Assembly (NCBI RefSeq): GCF_012911565.1
Contig: NZ_JAAMPU010000105.1
Coordinates: 186,001-250,000 of the forward strand
Origin: Flavobacterium silvaticum
GTDB lineage: Bacteria; Bacteroidota; Bacteroidia; Flavobacteriales; Flavobacteriaceae
Reading direction: 5' to 3'
DNA: 64,000 nucleotides
The position numbers were made by a program, and so were the translations under genes. The notes below the pieces were generated by a model. That model had not been told where the DNA came from, made no database searches, and saw nothing but the letters and a program-made list of their open reading frames with translations. Position 1 is the first letter of the stretch, and each line of letters begins with the position of its first letter. Below, piece by piece: positions 61,523 to 64,000 of the stretch.

Positions 61523-63835
61523 ATGATGAATCCAACTTCTACCGCAGACTATGTGCTGCGCTTTATCAATCACACCAACAGGAATATCTTCCTTACAGGT
61601 CGCGCGGGTACGGGAAAAACTACGCTGCTTCGCGAAATCATCCAGACCACTCACAAGAATACGGCTGTGGTAGCGCCCACTGGAATTGCCGCTTTGAATG
61701 CCGGCGGAGTCACCATCCATTCACTTTTCCAACTACCTTTTGCGTGTTTTTTACCGACCGATTCCGCTGCTGATTTTTCCACTTCGGTCAAATGCGAAAC
61801 CCGGTCTTCGCTGCGTCGTCATTTCCGCATCAGCAGCCAGCGAAAAGCCGTCATTAAAAATCTGGAATTACTTGTAATCGACGAAGTCAGTATGCTTCGG
61901 GCCGATTTATTGGATGCGATGGATTTCATGCTTCGAAGCGTCCGGAAACGAAATGTTGCGTTTGGAGGCGTGCAGGTTTTGTTCATTGGCGATTTGTTGC
62001 AGCTTCCGCCTGTCGTGAACAATCAGGAATGGAATATCCTTCGGAATTATTATTATGGGAATTATTTTTTTCACGCCCAATGCCTTCGGGACCAACTGCC
62101 GCTTTACATAGAACTTACCCATATTTACCGTCAGACGGACGCTGAATTTATAGGCATTTTGAATAATCTGCGCAATAATGATCTGCAGCAACAAGATGTC
62201 GACCGGTTGAACCTTCAGGTAAAACCACATTTCAGCCTCGACCAAAATCCGGGTTATATCATCTTGACAACCCATAATGCCAAAGCCGATGCCATCAACA
62301 CATCGGCACTTGAAAGCATCGATGAAACGGTTTTTGAATATCATGCGGAAATCACCGGAGAATTTCCGGAAAGGATCTTTCCCATAGAGGAAACGCTCAG
62401 GCTCAAAGTTGGCGCCCAGGTTATCCTGACCAAGAACGATCTGTCTGCAGAAAAAAGATACTACAATGGAAAAATGGCTGAGGTCACTTTTCTGTCCGAT
62501 GAAGAAATCCAGCTGCGTTTTCCGGATGACGGCTCGTTCATAGAGCTCGAAAAATACGAATGGCAGAACATCAAATATTCTGTCAATCCAAACACACATG
62601 AAGTTACTGAAGAAATCATGGGAACGTTCGTGCATTTTCCCATCCGGTTGGCCTGGGCGATTACCGTCCACAAAAGCCAGGGATTGACGTTTGACAAAGC
62701 AGCACTTGACGTATCGCACATTTTCGCTCCCGGACAGGCCTACGTTGCTTTTTCGCGACTGCGTTCGTTAGACGGCCTTATTTTGCTTTCCAGGCTAAAC
62801 ATCAACGGACTTGACAACGACCGCGATGTGATTGATTTTGCCAAGAACAAATCGAACGAAGAAAGCCTTTTCGAGAATTTCTCCCATGATTCCAAACGAT
62901 ACGCCGAACAGAAACTGATCGATTGTTTCACGTGGCCTAATCTGGAACAGGAATGGCGCGATCTGTTTTTCCTAAAAGACAAAGATGAAACTACTGCGGC
63001 CCGGCGTAACGATGAAAAATGGGTTGTGTGGACTTATGAAAGATTCAAATTATTGCTTGAACCGGCCGCAGGTTTCCGGAACCAGATCATGCGTTTGTTT
63101 TTGGCAGATGAACCGGACATCAACTTTATCCGAGAACGACTTGAACTCGCCGTCAATTATTTTTACGAACATTTGAATGCGCTTGAAGAAGAATTGTTGC
63201 TCAGGATAGAATCGGTCAGTCGCATGAAAAAGGCAAAGGCCTATTTCGAATCGCTTTGCAGATTGGAAGACGAAACCAGCGGTGTCATTATCAATATGCT
63301 TCGGATCAAACGATTTATGGAATTGATTTCAGAAGGATCGGATCTGAATAAATCGAATCTTGAAAGCGCGGAAGCAGCCTCTTACCGCAAAACCAAAAAC
63401 GATGAAGCCGCCGCAAAATACCGAGAGCAAAACGGCACACTGACCGGAGATGTGGAACCGGCCAGGAATCGAAAACCCGCAAAGAAAGAAAAGAAAGCGC
63501 CCCAGAAACATACATCGGAAGTCACATATGAGCTTTACCTGCAGAAACTTTCCGTGGAAGAAATTGCTAAAGAGCGACAGTTGACCGAGCAAACCATATA
63601 CAATCACATGGCAAAATTGATAGAGGATGAGCGAGTGACGATTGACGAATTCATGCCGGACGACAGGCAACAGGAACTAGCCCAAATCTTCAAAGGACGC
63701 GACCACGAAGAAGCACTTGGCCCGCTAAAAATAGAATTGGGCGAAACCGTCACGTGGAACGAACTCAAATTATACCGGTCGGAAATCCGTCGTCAGCTGA
63801 GCCAGAACACGGCAAGCACTGCAGGAATAAAGTAA
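61523..63835 (+). CDS. Pif1/RecD-like helicase with C-terminal helix-turn-helix
   Basis: 770 residues. Superfamily 1 helicase: Walker A GRAGTGKTT (26-34), Walker B LLVIDEVSML near 115, and motifs V/VI in HKSQGLTFDKAALDVSHIFA and AYVAFSRLRSLDGL. The core matches the Pif1/RecD2 group. A basic linker (KPAKKEKKAPQ) leads to a helix-turn-helix domain at about 669-715 (YELYLQKLSVEEIAKERQL), the HTH_40-like domain often found on these helicases. Likely a DNA helicase of replication or recombination; exact role unknown. Convergent with the partial gene that follows. Confidence 0.87.
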   Translation: MMNPTSTADYVLRFINHTNRNIFLTGRAGTGKTTLLREIIQTTHKNTAVVAPTGIAALNAGGVTIHSLFQLPFACFLPTDSAADFSTSVKCETRSSLRRHFRISSQRKAVIKNLELLVIDEVSMLRADLLDAMDFMLRSVRKRNVAFGGVQVLFIGDLLQLPPVVNNQEWNILRNYYYGNYFFHAQCLRDQLPLYIELTHIYRQTDAEFIGILNNLRNNDLQQQDVDRLNLQVKPHFSLDQNPGYIILTTHNAKADAINTSALESIDETVFEYHAEITGEFPERIFPIEETLRLKVGAQVILTKNDLSAEKRYYNGKMAEVTFLSDEEIQLRFPDDGSFIELEKYEWQNIKYSVNPNTHEVTEEIMGTFVHFPIRLAWAITVHKSQGLTFDKAALDVSHIFAPGQAYVAFSRLRSLDGLILLSRLNINGLDNDRDVIDFAKNKSNEESLFENFSHDSKRYAEQKLIDCFTWPNLEQEWRDLFFLKDKDETTAARRNDEKWVVWTYERFKLLLEPAAGFRNQIMRLFLADEPDINFIRERLELAVNYFYEHLNALEEELLLRIESVSRMKKAKAYFESLCRLEDETSGVIINMLRIKRFMELISEGSDLNKSNLESAEAASYRKTKNDEAAAKYREQNGTLTGDVEPARNRKPAKKEKKAPQKHTSEVTYELYLQKLSVEEIAKERQLTEQTIYNHMAKLIEDERVTIDEFMPDDRQQELAQIFKGRDHEEALGPLKIELGETVTWNELKLYRSEIRRQLSQNTASTAGIK

Positions 63836-64000
63836 ATGCCTATGGTGCGTGCCCCGTCGTAATCTTTGGCGATGCGTTGCCCGGCGAGCAAAAAGAGCAA
63901 GGTAATACTGCTGCAGACGGCACCGTAATATCCATATTCCGTCAATCCGTTGACCATGATCTGTATCGGGCCCATGATGCACAGGATTCCGGAAATGATT
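63793..64000 (-). CDS. Partial membrane protein (5' end off window)
   Basis: 69 residues open to the right edge, with no in-frame stop upstream. Two hydrophobic stretches are seen (around GAVCSSITLLFLLAG and IGIYFIPAVLAVFWLS). I do not recognise the family. The last 43 bases overlap the end of the helicase gene on the other strand. The overlap is unusual, but the hydrophobic pattern and the C-terminal tryptophan argue that it is real. Confidence 0.5.
   Translation of the reverse strand, partial: IISGILCIMGPIQIMVNGLTEYGYYGAVCSSITLLFLLAGQRIAKDYDGARTIGIYFIPAVLAVFWLS

Noticed and set aside
61907-62719. A 270-residue frame antisense to the helicase
   Set aside because: Lies wholly inside the helicase core with all its motifs; no start context or similarity.
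1-64000. CRISPR arrays, transposases, prophage or known defence genes
   Set aside because: No regularly spaced repeats and no recognisable integrase, transposase, nuclease-toxin or restriction genes on either strand.

Overview
The window looks like chromosome from a gliding member of the Flavobacteriaceae (Bacteroidota), close to Flavobacterium. Four things point there: a SprE/PorW-type lipoprotein of the gliding and type IX secretion machinery; many families confined to or typical of this group (DUF5687, DUF4254, DUF6427, DUF6341, DUF6311, DUF6909, DUF4175); promoters with the Bacteroidota -7 element TAnnTTTG; and almost no Shine-Dalgarno sequences. I see no transposase, prophage, CRISPR array or known defence locus.

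Layout. (a) 1-10.8 kb, housekeeping and envelope: sprE (runs off the left edge), an ABC ATPase with its DUF5687 membrane partner, a flavin/2Fe-2S reductase, a GT9 glycosyltransferase with DUF4254, upp, DUF6427/DUF6341 membrane proteins and purD. (b) 10.9-30.8 kb, a surface polysaccharide cluster of the Wzx/Wzy type. It holds a CapK-like adenylating enzyme, a polyprenyl-phosphate sugar transferase, a UDP-glucuronate decarboxylase-type SDR, two O-antigen ligase/polymerase-like membrane proteins, a flippase, six glycosyltransferases, rmlA/rmlC/rmlD without rmlB, a large DUF6311 membrane protein and a Wzz-like chain-length protein. (c) 30.8-42.7 kb, mostly minus-strand genes: DUF6909, two tandem carboxypeptidase-regulatory-like secreted proteins, a GH3 family enzyme, tatA, a TMEM175-like channel, tex, an archaemetzincin lipoprotein, a zinc exporter and rpiB. 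(d) 41.88-42.43 kb, the longest and most AT-rich gene-free stretch. (e) 42.8-64 kb, mostly plus-strand genes: rnr, a GIN-domain protein, a LysE-type exporter, tRNA-Cys, folB, glnS, ytxH, an SPFH protein, a beta-barrel protein, gltX, a giant DUF4175 protein, ybeY, mnmG, a methyltransferase, a Skp-like lipoprotein and a Pif1/RecD-like helicase.

The main discoveries are these. Two parS (ParB-binding) sequences bracket mnmG; one matches the consensus exactly and forms the last codons of ybeY. Gene orientation switches near 42.7 kb. Together these suggest the window lies in the chromosome-partitioning region near the replication origin, which is inference. Two copies of a hairpin-forming intergenic repeat of about 140 bp, in opposite orientation, lie upstream of glnS and of the DUF4175 gene. 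DUF6909 has a C-terminal half resembling nucleoside phosphorylases.

Protein names rest on motif recognition by eye. Promoters and terminators are pattern calls from sequence alone.
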